Assembly: GCA_035512155.1 (NCBI GenBank)
Contig: DATKEN010000072.1
Coordinates: forward strand, 1-12,693
Direction of reading: 5' to 3'
DNA from: JABCYV01 sp035512155
GTDB taxonomy: Bacteria > Acidobacteriota > Terriglobia > Terriglobales > Acidobacteriaceae
DNA length: 12,693 nucleotides
Numbering within the stretch: the stretch's first letter is position 1; the number at the start of each line of letters is the position of its first letter. A program made the position numbers and the translations under genes. Under the pieces are notes generated by a model. The model saw nothing but the letters and a program-made list of their open reading frames with translations, searched no databases and had not been told where the DNA came from. Below are positions 1 to 6,820 of the stretch, piece after piece.

Positions 1-873
1 AATTCACATGAGCTGCTGGCGGTTGAGGAGTGTCCCATAAGTTCGTCGCTGATTAATCGAGCCATGGCGGCGATTTGGCGAATGGGGCGGGCGGGGAAGG
101 TGATTGGCGAAATTCAGGAGATTGAGTTCTTCGCCAACGCGGAGGATTCCCAACTTCTGATGGAGCTTTACTGCGCGACTGACTCGACGCCAGCGACTGT
201 AAAGCAATTTGCGGAAGAGCTACGGCAAGCTCTGCCGGACGTTGCCGGTGTGGTTCTGTTGAAGAATCATGTGGCTGGTCGAAATGCCAAGTCGGGAAGA
301 GAGCCAGAACGCCTTGCTGTGAGTGGCGATGCTGAGCTTACTTATAAGACCAAGCTTGCGCCGTATCGCGTGAGCGCGGGATCATTCTTTCAGGTAAATC
401 GTTATTTAACAGATGAACTGGTGAACACGGTCACAGCGGGCCGCTCCGGGCGGACGGCCATTGATCTTTACGCGGGCGTTGGACTTTTCTCTTCTGTTCT
501 AAATCGGGAATTTGAACGAGTGATTGCGGTTGAGTCGTCACCGACTTCTTATGCCGATCTGCTATACAATTCGCCAGCGAACGTGAAGGCAGTTCGTACC
601 ACGTCAGAACAGTATCTGAAGAACGTGACGGGAAAGTTGCATCCCGATCTTGTGGTGGTGGATCCGCCACGGAGCGGGTTGGGTGCAAGCGTAATCCAAA
701 GCCTGGTGATGTTGGGAGCGCCGCGCATGACGTACGTGTCATGCGATCCGGCGACCCTCTCTCGCGACCTGGGCGGCCTGCTCAAATCCGGATATCGGGT
801 GGAACAGGCGCACATGGTGGATCTGTTCCCCCAGACCTACCACTTGGAAAGCGTGTTTCATCTAGTTCGATAG
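1..873 (+). CDS. TrmA/RlmD-family uracil-C5 RNA methyltransferase, 3' part (5' end outside the window)
   Basis: The reading frame is open from base 1, so the first ATG at 64 is internal and about 290 C-terminal residues are present. Enzymes of this family use S-adenosylmethionine to methylate C5 of a uridine in 23S rRNA or tRNA. Visible family marks are the FFQVN segment near 388-402, SAM motif I (IDLYAGVGLFS, 460-492), the DPPRSGL motif (661-681) and the catalytic-cysteine motif SCDPATLSRDL with its Cys codon at 742-744. These are in the expected order and spacing up to a normal C-terminus. The N-terminal TRAM domain and the Fe-S cysteines that would help separate RlmD, RlmC and TrmA lie upstream, so the exact target uridine is not decided here. 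RlmD (23S rRNA U1939) is the commonest assignment. comEC follows after 20 nt on the same strand, so co-transcription is plausible although the functions are unrelated. Confidence 0.9.
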   Translation, partial: NSHELLAVEECPISSSLINRAMAAIWRMGRAGKVIGEIQEIEFFANAEDSQLLMELYCATDSTPATVKQFAEELRQALPDVAGVVLLKNHVAGRNAKSGREPERLAVSGDAELTYKTKLAPYRVSAGSFFQVNRYLTDELVNTVTAGRSGRTAIDLYAGVGLFSSVLNREFERVIAVESSPTSYADLLYNSPANVKAVRTTSEQYLKNVTGKLHPDLVVVDPPRSGLGASVIQSLVMLGAPRMTYVSCDPATLSRDLGGLLKSGYRVEQAHMVDLFPQTYHLESVFHLVR

Positions 874-893
874 CCTTCCTGATTTGTGCTCCC

Positions 894-3065
894 ATGAATC
901 AACCGAATAGTGCACGGCCTATTGGACGGCAGCCGCTGCTGTGGGCTGCTATGGCGTTCGCAGCCGGGCTTTCCGCGGGCCTACACATGTGGCGGCCGCC
1001 GCTTTGGTGGCTAGTGTCAGCCGCAGTCTTCGCTGCATCGGGAACGTTTGTTGCCCACCGGAGGGCCAGAGTCGCATTTTCCCTGGGTTTAGCGACGGTC
1101 TTTGTGGCGGGAGCGCTACTCATCCAAGTACGCAGTCCGAACAGACTCAGCGATTCCGGCTTGCTGCACTTTGCGGACGGACAGGAAGTTTTGGTCACAG
1201 CCCACGTGACTGCGGAGGGGAACCTACGCGAGGAAGGCTCTGGCGATGTCCGGCAAAGTCTCGATGTTGAAACCGAGGAGATCGCTACGAGTAGTGAGAC
1301 AGTTCGCACCCGCTCCGGATTGCGCGTCAGCATTTACGGCAAGCGAGTGACGAATGAAACTGGCGCCAGCGTTTCTCCGGTTCATCTGTTCCGCTACGGA
1401 GAGCGGCTGCGGTTCGCGTCCAAGCTAAATCCGCCGCGGAATTTCCGGAATCCGGGAGCGTTCGACTACCAGGGATACCTGGAGGAGAACGGAATTGTGG
1501 CGCTAGCCTCCGCCAAAGCTGCGAGTGTGGAACTGCTTCCGGGTTTTGCCGGTAATCGCGCTGAACTCTGGCGTACTCGCATTCATCGCAGCATCATTGA
1601 GAAAGTCCATGCCTTGTGGCCGGAAAGAGAGGCCGCACTGATGGATGCGATGGTGATCGGTGACGAAGCCTTCATCAACCGCCCCACGCGGGTGAATTTC
1701 CAGCGGTCAGGCACTTACCACGTGCTGGTGGTTTCCGGGATGAACGTCAGCATCCTGGCGCTGGCCACGTTTTGGATGCTGCGACGGCTGCGGGTGGGTG
1801 ACCTTGTCGCGGGGACGATCACACTCTTGCTCATTGTGGCGCATGCCTTGCTGACGGCTCTCGGCTCTCCGGTTTGGCGCGCAACGCTGATGCTGGCAGT
1901 TTATTTGGGTGCGCGGCTGTTCTATCGGGAGAAGTCCATGCTCAGCGCCATCGGAGCTGCGGCGCTGGGGCTGATGGTTTTTGATCCGCAAGTGCTGTTT
2001 GGCGCCAGCTTTCAACTTACATTTTTGTGCGTGTGGTTAGTGGCTGCGGTGGGTTTGCCATTCGTTGAACGTACGATCCAACCGTACTCGCGTGGCTTGC
2101 GGAATCTGGATTCTGCTGGCTATGAGGCGTCACTGTCGCCGAAAGTCGCGCAGTTCAGGCTCGATCTGAGGATGATTGCCAACCGGCTGGAGCGTTTTCT
2201 GGGCCATCACTTTCCTCTGCCGGCCCTGGCAGGTTGCATACGCGTGTCGCTGGGCGCTTGTCAGTTGGTTGTGATCTCGGCGGTCATGCAGGTGGGAATG
2301 GCTCTTCCAATGGCTTATTACTTTCATCGCGCTACGACTGTGGGGATGCCCGCCAACATGATGGTGGTTCCGCTCACCGAAATACTCATGCCGACCGCAA
2401 TACTAGCGGTGACGCTTGGTTATGTGTCTCCGGTGCTGGCGAAAATACCCGCATTCGTTGCCGGTGCGGCACTTGAGGGAATTGCCGGCAGCGTGCACTG
2501 GCTGGGTGGCCTGCGCATTGCTGATGCCCGCGTGCCTACACCGGGATTAGCAGTGATTCTAGCGACGGCAGCTGCCTTGGCGCTGGCGATGCTATTGGCG
2601 CGCCGCCGTCGGCTGCTCGCGGGCATCGGATTAGCCGCGCTAGCCGCGAGCGCCCTCTGGATCTGCGTGATTCCCCCGCGCCCACGCACCCGCGCTGGCG
2701 TGCTGGAGCTCACGGCGATTGATGTAGGTCAGGGCGATTCGATCTTTCTGGTTTCGCCCGAGGGCCGCACACTGCTGGTGGATGCAGGAGGGCTGCCGCA
2801 TTGGGTACATTCGGAATTAGATATTGGTGAAGACGTGGTCTCCCCCTACTTGTGGTGGCGCGGGATTTCCCGGCTGGATGTGGTCGCGCTCACCCACGCG
2901 CACGCCGATCACATTGGGGGGAATGGGAGCTATCCTGGCAAATTTTCCTCCTCGCGAGTTTTGGTTGGGAGTGGATTCATCGTCTCCCGAGTTGCAGGAA
3001 TTAGTTCAGCAGGCAAATGCGTTGGGAATTCACGTGGTGGAGCATCGGGAGGGAGACAAACTTGA
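894..3065 (+). CDS. comEC: ComEC/Rec2-family DNA-uptake channel protein, N-terminal portion (reading frame broken by a frameshift)
   Basis: ComEC is an inner-membrane channel that passes single-stranded DNA into the cytoplasm during natural transformation. The ATG at 894 is preferred because it starts directly before the first hydrophobic segment. The frame extends upstream to 741, but that part lies inside the methyltransferase gene. I see no clear Shine-Dalgarno. Domain order: two or more membrane segments in residues 10-80; a DUF4131-like soluble region to about 210, ending in the typical NPPRNFRNPGAFDYQGYL stretch; the competence (channel) domain from about 235 to 540 with HVLVVSGMNVSIL and many membrane helices; further hydrophobic segments; then the start of a C-terminal metallo-beta-lactamase domain at residue 604 (IDVGQGDSIFL) with HAHADH at residues 668-673. 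From the G6AA stretch at 2916-2923 the frame is wrong: about 47 unrelated residues follow to the stop at 3065. With the frame restored the protein would be about 868 residues, a normal length for a three-domain ComEC. Confidence 0.88.
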   Translation: MNQPNSARPIGRQPLLWAAMAFAAGLSAGLHMWRPPLWWLVSAAVFAASGTFVAHRRARVAFSLGLATVFVAGALLIQVRSPNRLSDSGLLHFADGQEVLVTAHVTAEGNLREEGSGDVRQSLDVETEEIATSSETVRTRSGLRVSIYGKRVTNETGASVSPVHLFRYGERLRFASKLNPPRNFRNPGAFDYQGYLEENGIVALASAKAASVELLPGFAGNRAELWRTRIHRSIIEKVHALWPEREAALMDAMVIGDEAFINRPTRVNFQRSGTYHVLVVSGMNVSILALATFWMLRRLRVGDLVAGTITLLLIVAHALLTALGSPVWRATLMLAVYLGARLFYREKSMLSAIGAAALGLMVFDPQVLFGASFQLTFLCVWLVAAVGLPFVERTIQPYSRGLRNLDSAGYEASLSPKVAQFRLDLRMIANRLERFLGHHFPLPALAGCIRVSLGACQLVVISAVMQVGMALPMAYYFHRATTVGMPANMMVVPLTEILMPTAILAVTLGYVSPVLAKIPAFVAGAALEGIAGSVHWLGGLRIADARVPTPGLAVILATAAALALAMLLARRRRLLAGIGLAALAASALWICVIPPRPRTRAGVLELTAIDVGQGDSIFLVSPEGRTLLVDAGGLPHWVHSELDIGEDVVSPYLWWRGISRLDVVALTHAHADHIGGNGSYPGKFSSSRVLVGSGFIVSRVAGISSAGKCVGNSRGGASGGRQT
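2916..2923 (+). other. Frameshift site in comEC (G6AA stretch)
   Basis: The upstream frame reads HADHIGG and then NGSY. The downstream frame reads GGMGAILANFPP. One surplus base in the run of six G (2916-2921) or in the following AA explains the switch: five G would give HADHIGGMGAI without a break. The downstream domain shows no other damage, which points to a sequencing or assembly slip, or a very recent mutation, rather than an old pseudogene. Recoding is possible in principle, but I see no classical slippery heptamer for the required +1 shift. Confidence 0.85.
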
Positions 3066-3501
3066 CCTTGGCAGTGCGGCCGTTCGCGTATTGGCGCCGC
3101 CGGTTGGTTTTGTGGGCGGGGCATCGCGGCCAAACGACGAGTCTCTGGTGATGAAGATTACTTATCGGGGAACGTCCGCGCTGTTGGAGGGCGATGCTGA
3201 ACGATCAACCGAACAGCGGGTTGCACAAGAGGAACCGCAAGCCGATTTGCTGAAGGTTGGTCACCACGGCAGCAATACTTCCACCATCCCGGAACTGCTG
3301 GCCAAGGTGCATCCCAAATTCGGGGTGATTTCGGTGGGGACGCGCAATACTTATGGTCATCCGCGAGGCGAAGTGCTGGCCCGGCTGCAGGCATCCGGTG
3401 TGGCTACGTATCGTACCGACCTTAACGGGGCGGTCACGTTCTATCTTGATGGGAAAAACGTCAGGACACAGTTGGATCATCGTCCGGATTCAGGCCGCTG
3501 A
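2923..3501 (+). CDS. comEC: ComEC C-terminal metallo-beta-lactamase portion, continuing in the +1 frame
   Basis: This is the remainder of the same gene, not an independent one. In the frame starting at 2923 the sequence continues as MGAILANFPPREFWLG, which joins directly to the HADHIGG left by the upstream frame. The rest is a complete ComEC-type metallo-beta-lactamase domain. It includes the LLEGDAE stretch near 3184-3204, the conserved GHHGSNTS motif near 3259-3282 (metal ligand histidine), and NTYGHP followed by the usual C-terminal strand pattern. The domain is thought to act as a nuclease on the non-transported strand. The open frame reaches back to a TTG at 2824, but residues before 2923 are an out-of-frame reading of the upstream part and match nothing. 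Removing one base from the G6AA stretch fuses both pieces. The last 41 nt overlap the convergent DUF2007 gene. The fragment alone would lack HxHxDH and could not be active. Confidence 0.85.
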   Translation: MGAILANFPPREFWLGVDSSSPELQELVQQANALGIHVVEHREGDKLDLGSAAVRVLAPPVGFVGGASRPNDESLVMKITYRGTSALLEGDAERSTEQRVAQEEPQADLLKVGHHGSNTSTIPELLAKVHPKFGVISVGTRNTYGHPRGEVLARLQASGVATYRTDLNGAVTFYLDGKNVRTQLDHRPDSGR

Positions 3502-3784
3502 TGTCCAGCTCTGCGGTCTCGTCGCCGGGAGCCTGGCGGTATTCCTTGATCACGCGCCGGGCTTCAGGGGCGTCTTCCTCACGGACCAGGATGATGTTGC
3601 CGCCAACCCCTGGAAGAATGTCTTGCTGCGCATCGAGCGAAGTCAGGTCCGCGTCGATGCCGGCGGATTCGAGCAAGCCACGGACTATCAGGGCTTCGGA
3701 TTCCTGTTCGGTGTCGAACACCCTCACTAGCTTTTCTTTGGGGTTGGGACTGGCTTTGGCGGCGGAGGAAGGACGGTTTTCCAT
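3461..3784 (-). CDS. DUF2007-type small protein
   Basis: A 107-residue cytoplasmic protein with no signal peptide or membrane segment. The core, about residues 19-82, has the pattern of DUF2007 proteins (sometimes called putative signal-transducing proteins): a strand (LVRVFDT), a helix that reads EALIVRGLLESAGIDA, a variable loop, a strand (NIILVREED) and a helix (APEARRVIKEY). This ferredoxin-like fold occurs in many bacteria and its biochemical role is not established. The flanks are low-complexity: a Ser/Ala/Lys-rich N-terminus and an Asp-rich tail. The ATG at 3784 is supported by a GGAGAAG Shine-Dalgarno about 2-8 nt upstream. The gene points at comEC and overlaps its 3' end by 41 nt. 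A possible minus-strand -10 (TAGAAT, 3838-3843) lies 53 nt upstream, without a good -35. Confidence 0.8.
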   Translation of the reverse strand: MENRPSSAAKASPNPKEKLVRVFDTEQESEALIVRGLLESAGIDADLTSLDAQQDILPGVGGNIILVREEDAPEARRVIKEYRQAPGDETAELDISGLNPDDDPTVS

Positions 3785-4012
3785 AACTTCTCCGATCAGG
3801 CTGCGCCAGTAACTATGGCAGGCGTGCCTTGCTGCCTATTCTAACTCCGACTCTGCCGGTAACCGAAGTCCTACACCGGCAGGCATTTGTGTTCCGGGCG
3901 CATGCCGGGGGAGAATGAGCAATGAGAATGCGCAACGCCCGCTGATAACGGCTCATCTAACCGTTCTGCGCAAGTCCGGATGCACAGGCACAAGGTTTGG
4001 TTTGGGGGCTGA
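3785..4012. other. Divergent intergenic region with an inverted repeat
   Basis: This 228-nt non-coding stretch lies between the DUF2007 gene (leftward) and the 85-residue protein gene (rightward) and must carry their promoters. The clearest structure is the inverted repeat CTGCCGGT (3853-3860) and ACCGGCAG (3875-3882), an 8-bp perfect stem with a 14-nt loop. It could be an operator or a leader hairpin and has no T-run on either side. A TAGAAT box for the leftward gene lies at 3838-3843. I find no convincing promoter for the rightward gene and no recognisable riboswitch. Confidence 0.4.
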
Positions 4013-4270
4013 ATGGGAAATAGGGATTGGGTTGAGCCGAGTGAAGGGGAACAGGAAGGCAAAAAGATTCGCCGCTTGCAGGTCATGATCAGTATGGTCA
4101 TGTCAGTCATTGGCCAGGACCCGAACCTCACTCTCGAAGAGGCCTCAGAGCTTGTTGCCGGCGCCAAGCGAGCTGCGCTCGCCATGTTCCCGGACAAGGA
4201 GCTTGCCTACGATATCCTCTACCGGCCGCGCCTGCAGCGGCTGATGAACGAACGCTTCCGAATACAATAA
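4013..4270 (+). CDS. Small protein of unknown function (85 aa)
   Basis: I do not recognise a named family. The protein is soluble, with no signal peptide or membrane segment. After a charged N-terminus (GNRDWVEPSEGEQEGKK) the rest looks entirely helical: a helix with RRLQVMISMVMSVIGQ, a turn (DPNLTLEEA), a helix (SELVAGAKRAALAMFP), then DKELAYDILYRPRLQRL and a basic end (NERFRIQ). The alternating charge and hydrophobic pattern and the well-defined start and stop make it look like a real conserved small protein rather than a chance frame. The ATG at 4013 has a G-rich stretch (GGGGG) four bases upstream that may serve as ribosome-binding site. It ends 82 nt before the tRNA-Arg gene on the same strand. 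Function cannot be inferred from this context. Confidence 0.65.
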   Translation: MGNRDWVEPSEGEQEGKKIRRLQVMISMVMSVIGQDPNLTLEEASELVAGAKRAALAMFPDKELAYDILYRPRLQRLMNERFRIQ

Positions 4271-4311
4271 AAGACGCCGTTTTCGATTTTCTTCATTCCA
4301 CAATCAAGATT

Positions 4312-4341
4312 CTGTCTGTGCCCCGTAAAGCGTGCTAGAGT
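4312..4341 (+). promoter_or_regulatory. Candidate promoter of tRNA-Arg
   Basis: An extended -10 element (TG-C-TAGAGT, TG at 4333-4334 and hexamer at 4336-4341) lies 11 nt before the tRNA 5' end. A poor -35 (CTGTCT, 4312-4317) is found at 18-nt spacing. The predicted start, around 4348, would leave a very short leader for RNase P to remove. The extended TG motif carries most of the support. Confidence 0.4.
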
Positions 4342-4352
4342 TTCAGGAGCGC

Positions 4353-4429
4353 GGCCCCGTAGCTCAACTGGATAGAGCATCAGACTTCGGATCTGAGGGT
4401 TGGGGGTTCGACTCCCTCCGGGGTCGCCA
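4353..4429 (+). tRNA. tRNA-Arg, anticodon UCG
   Basis: A complete 77-nt cloverleaf can be drawn by hand. The acceptor stem is GGCCCCG (4353-4359) with CGGGGTC (4419-4425), including one G-U pair. The discriminator is G (4426) and CCA is encoded (4427-4429). The D-arm contains TAGCTCAACTGGATAGAGC. The anticodon stem is TCAGA/TCTGA (4380-4384 with 4392-4396) around the loop CTTCGGA, placing anticodon TCG at 4387-4389, which decodes CGA as arginine. The T-arm is GGGGG (4402-4406), TTCGACT loop, CCCTC (4414-4418). All invariant positions look normal. Confidence 0.97.
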
Positions 4430-4459
4430 TTCTTCGATTAAGAGAAAAACTGCAACCTC

Positions 4460-4500
4460 GACCGAGAAACGAAAATAACGTTTCCTGGTCTTCATTTCTT
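4460..4500 (+). terminator. Terminator-like hairpin downstream of tRNA-Arg
   Basis: The arms GACCGAGAAACG (4460-4471) and CGTTTCCTGGTC (4479-4490) pair as 4 bp, a two-base internal mismatch, then 6 bp, around the 7-nt loop AAAATAA. The T-rich tail TTCATTTCTT (4491-4500) follows. The position, 30 nt after the tRNA 3' end and before the next gene, fits intrinsic termination of the tRNA transcript. The stem is AT-rich near the loop, so efficiency may be modest. Confidence 0.6.
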
Positions 4501-4606
4501 AACCTTCCCTTCAGCTTCCTTTAAGTATTCGTTGGCTATGCTTCTCGGGTTGGACCGATGCGAAAGTGTTCGTCCCACAGCTACCGGTCGTGAAAAGGAG
4601 AAGCTA

Positions 4607-5080
4607 ATGAAATTTCACTGGATTACACCTATCGCTCTGGCTGCCTTTATGTCATTTGCCATGCAGTCCCTCGCGGAGGAACAGGAAAAGAAGATCGAAC
4701 GTTCGAGCCTGCCTCCCGCAGTCGAGAAAACCGTTGCGGCCCAAAGTCAGGCGGCAACCATTCGAGGCTTTGCTGAAGAAATCGAAAACGGCCAGAAACT
4801 CTATGAAGTCAAGTTGATGGTGGACGGCCACAAGAAAAATATCTTGATGGATGCCAATGGTGCGATCGTGGAAGTGGAAGAGCAAGTCGCAATGGAATCA
4901 CTTCCATCCGCCGTGCGAGATGGACTGCAAGCTAAAGCGGGGAGTGGGAAAGTGGTCAAAGTCGAGTCCATCACCAAAAACAACAAACTCGTGGCTTACG
5001 AAGCGAAAATCATGACCGACGGCAAGAAGTCTGAAATTCAGGTTGGTCCTGACGGCAAGCCTCTCGATCACGAAGAATAA
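4607..5080 (+). CDS. Secreted protein with two PepSY-like repeats
   Basis: A 157-residue protein. The ATG at 4607 is chosen because AAGGAG (4595-4600) sits six bases upstream and because it begins a clean signal peptide: basic MKFHW, a hydrophobic core (ITPIALAAFMSFAM) and a likely cleavage after SLA at residue 23. The frame is open further upstream to a TTG at 4532, which would bury the signal. The mature part consists of two related units about 65 residues apart, residues 34-91 and 98-155. SLPPAV matches SLPSAV, YEVKLMVDG matches YEAKIMTDG, and DANG matches GPDG. This strand pattern with a DG turn resembles PepSY-like (beta-lactamase-inhibitor-like) domains, which are periplasmic or secreted and of mostly unknown ligand. 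It is rich in Lys and Glu and has no cysteine. It appears monocistronic, lying between two hairpins. Confidence 0.8.
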   Translation: MKFHWITPIALAAFMSFAMQSLAEEQEKKIERSSLPPAVEKTVAAQSQAATIRGFAEEIENGQKLYEVKLMVDGHKKNILMDANGAIVEVEEQVAMESLPSAVRDGLQAKAGSGKVVKVESITKNNKLVAYEAKIMTDGKKSEIQVGPDGKPLDHEE

Positions 5081-5118
5081 GGCAACCGCCTGAGTGAGAA
5101 GAATTAAAGAACGCGAAA

Positions 5119-5144
5119 GGCTGGGCCACCCGCCAGGCCCAGTC
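5119..5144 (+). terminator. GC-rich hairpin after the PepSY-like gene
   Basis: GGCTGGGCC (5119-5127) pairs with GGCCCAGTC (5136-5144) as nine base pairs with one G-U, around an 8-nt loop. It lies 38 nt after the stop codon and before the promoter of the next gene, as expected for a terminator. The downstream sequence has no T-run, so intrinsic termination would be weak; it may instead stabilise the mRNA 3' end. Confidence 0.45.
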
Positions 5145-5165
5145 GTGCTCTCACCCCTCCTCGCG

Positions 5166-5194
5166 TTGACCACTCCATTTTTGCAGGCTAGACT
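5166..5194 (+). promoter_or_regulatory. Sigma70-type promoter of the TPR protein gene
   Basis: TTGACC (5166-5171, five of six consensus bases) and TAGACT (5189-5194, four of six) are separated by exactly 17 nt. The predicted start near 5201 leaves a leader of about 15 nt that contains the GAGGGA ribosome-binding site (5205-5210). This is the best-looking promoter in the window. Confidence 0.7.
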
Positions 5195-5215
5195 TTTCTC
5201 CACAGAGGGACATCC

Positions 5216-6820
5216 ATGAAGCGCTGTGGCTTGCCGCTTACCGTTTTCCTGCTGCTTGCTTGCACCGGGCTGGCGGATGAAGGTCAGCATCATGAAGATT
5301 TGCGGCCGGAACAGTTGGGGACCGTGCATTTTCCGATCTCCTGCATGGCTGCGGTACAGAAGCCGTTTGAGCGCGGAGTAGCGCTGCTGCATTCGTTCTG
5401 GTACGAGGAAGCAGAAAAGGAATTCACGCAGATTGCCAAAGACGATCCCTCGTGCGCCATGGCGCATTGGGGAGTAGCCATGAGCATCTGGCATCAGTTG
5501 TGGAATCACCCTGATGCGGCAGCCATTAAGCACGGCGAGGCGGAGGCGAAGCAGGCGAAGTCGTTGCGCCCCACGACTGCTCGTGAGCAGGGCTACATCG
5601 CGGCAATTGGGAGCTTCTATGCGGGCAAGGAGAAATACGACGCGCGCGCCAACGCCTACACCAATGCGATGGAGCAAATGCATCAGCGTTATCCCGATGA
5701 TCGCGAGGCGGCTGCATTTTATGCGCTTTCTCTGCTGGCATCGGAGCCGGATAACGACACCACGTTTGCCAATCGGAAGAAAGCCGCTGCGCTGCTCGAA
5801 AAATTGTTCGCTGAGGAACCGGACCATCCGGGCGTTGCTCACTACCTGATTCACAGTTACGACAAGCCGCAATTGGCCGAATCAGGCCTGCCGGCGGCGC
5901 GCCGCTATGCGCAGATTGCTCCCGCCTCTCCGCACGCGCTGCATATGCCGTCGCACATCTTTGCCCGGTTGGGGCTTTGGCAGGACGACATCGATTCCAA
6001 CCTGGCTTCGATTGCCGCGACGCGAAAAACGGCGGCCATGCATATGGGAGGCGAAGGACATCAGTTTCACGCTATGGATTTCCTGGTCTATGCGTATCTG
6101 CAAAGCGGGCGCGAAGCCGAGGCCCAGCGCGTGATTGAAGAAGTACAGGCGATGCCGCCAACCAAAGACGTGCACGAATTTGGTTATGACCCGCGGGTTT
6201 ACGCGCTTTCGAAGTTCCCTGCGATTTACACGCTCGAACTGCATCATTGGGCTGAGGCAGCCGCATTGGCGCCACCACTGGGCGCGGATTCCGGAGACAA
6301 GGCGATAACGTATTGGGCGCGCGCCATCGGCGCCGCTCGCAGCGGAAATGCAGCCGGTAGCCGCAATGACGTGGCGGAGATGGAAAACATCCATAAAAAA
6401 ATGTTGGAGAAAAAGAAAACATCTTATGCGGAATTTGTGGATGAAGCCCGCAAGGAAGCCGGCGCCTGGGTCGATCACGCAGAAGGCAGGAATGAAGAGG
6501 CAATCAGGTCCCTTCGGGCTATCGCGGAGAAGGAAGAATCCGTTGGAGATGAGCCCATAGGCATTCCTGCGCGCGAAATGCTGGCTGACCTGTTGCTGGA
6601 GATCAAACGTCCGGAGCAAGCGCTTACAGAATATGAAGCGGATCTGAAATTCAATCCTAACCGCTTTAATGGATTGTACGGAGCAGCTCAAGCGGCGGAG
6701 ATGTCGGGAAAAACTGAGAAGGCCAACAGTTACTATGCCCAGGTGCTAAAAGTCTGTAATGGATCGAGCTCAGATCGGCCTGAACTTAGCCGGGCGAAGG
6801 CGCTGCTGGCACAGAGATAG
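5216..6820 (+). CDS. Exported tetratricopeptide-repeat (TPR) protein
   Basis: A 534-residue protein that starts at ATG 5216, five bases after GAGGGA. The N-terminus is an export signal: MKRCG, then the hydrophobic LPLTVFLLLA. It could be cleaved after GLA (residue 20). LLAC at residues 13-16 is also a possible lipobox, so secreted protein or lipoprotein is undecided. TPR-like helix pairs are visible at residues 51-84 (FERGVALLHSFWYEEAEKEF and the following AMAHWGVAMS helix), in the middle (AAALLEKLFAEEPDHPGVAHY), and at the C-terminus around 466-512 (PEQALTEYEADLKFNPN, AEMSGKTEKANSYYAQVL). A central HALHMPSHIFARLGLW stretch with clustered His recalls a family of large secreted TPR proteins common in environmental bacteria. 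TPRs mediate protein-protein contact, and no enzymatic motif is evident. The partner is unknown. The stop codon directly abuts the stop of the convergent gene. Confidence 0.82.
   Translation: MKRCGLPLTVFLLLACTGLADEGQHHEDLRPEQLGTVHFPISCMAAVQKPFERGVALLHSFWYEEAEKEFTQIAKDDPSCAMAHWGVAMSIWHQLWNHPDAAAIKHGEAEAKQAKSLRPTTAREQGYIAAIGSFYAGKEKYDARANAYTNAMEQMHQRYPDDREAAAFYALSLLASEPDNDTTFANRKKAAALLEKLFAEEPDHPGVAHYLIHSYDKPQLAESGLPAARRYAQIAPASPHALHMPSHIFARLGLWQDDIDSNLASIAATRKTAAMHMGGEGHQFHAMDFLVYAYLQSGREAEAQRVIEEVQAMPPTKDVHEFGYDPRVYALSKFPAIYTLELHHWAEAAALAPPLGADSGDKAITYWARAIGAARSGNAAGSRNDVAEMENIHKKMLEKKKTSYAEFVDEARKEAGAWVDHAEGRNEEAIRSLRAIAEKEESVGDEPIGIPAREMLADLLLEIKRPEQALTEYEADLKFNPNRFNGLYGAAQAAEMSGKTEKANSYYAQVLKVCNGSSSDRPELSRAKALLAQR

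Noticed and set aside
741..893. Upstream extension of comEC to an ATG at 741
   Set aside because: It would overlap the end of the methyltransferase gene by more than 130 nt and adds an Arg/Gly/Pro-rich stretch unlike a ComEC N-terminus; ATG 894 fits the membrane segment.
2824..2922. Independent start (TTG 2824) for the downstream comEC piece
   Set aside because: The residues encoded before 2923 are an out-of-frame reading of the conserved DVVALTHAHADH region, so this is a frameshift product and not a separate gene.
2916..2923. Programmed ribosomal frameshifting in comEC
   Set aside because: The needed +1 shift has no slippery heptamer, no slow stop or rare-codon context and no clear stimulatory hairpin that I can see, and ComEC proteins are not known to need recoding; a tract-length error or mutation is simpler.
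3785..4012. Possible riboswitch or small RNA in the divergent gap
   Set aside because: Only one short dyad is present, with no multi-helix fold, conserved core or terminator tail.
4532..4606. Earlier TTG start for the PepSY-like gene
   Set aside because: It would place 25 residues before a typical signal peptide and bypass a well-placed AAGGAG.
4898..5872. 324-codon open frame on the minus strand
   Set aside because: It runs antisense across the PepSY-like gene, the intergenic promoter and the TPR gene, and has no recognisable protein pattern.
5882..6691. 269-codon open frame on the minus strand
   Set aside because: It is antisense to the TPR gene, has no family features and is a codon-bias shadow.
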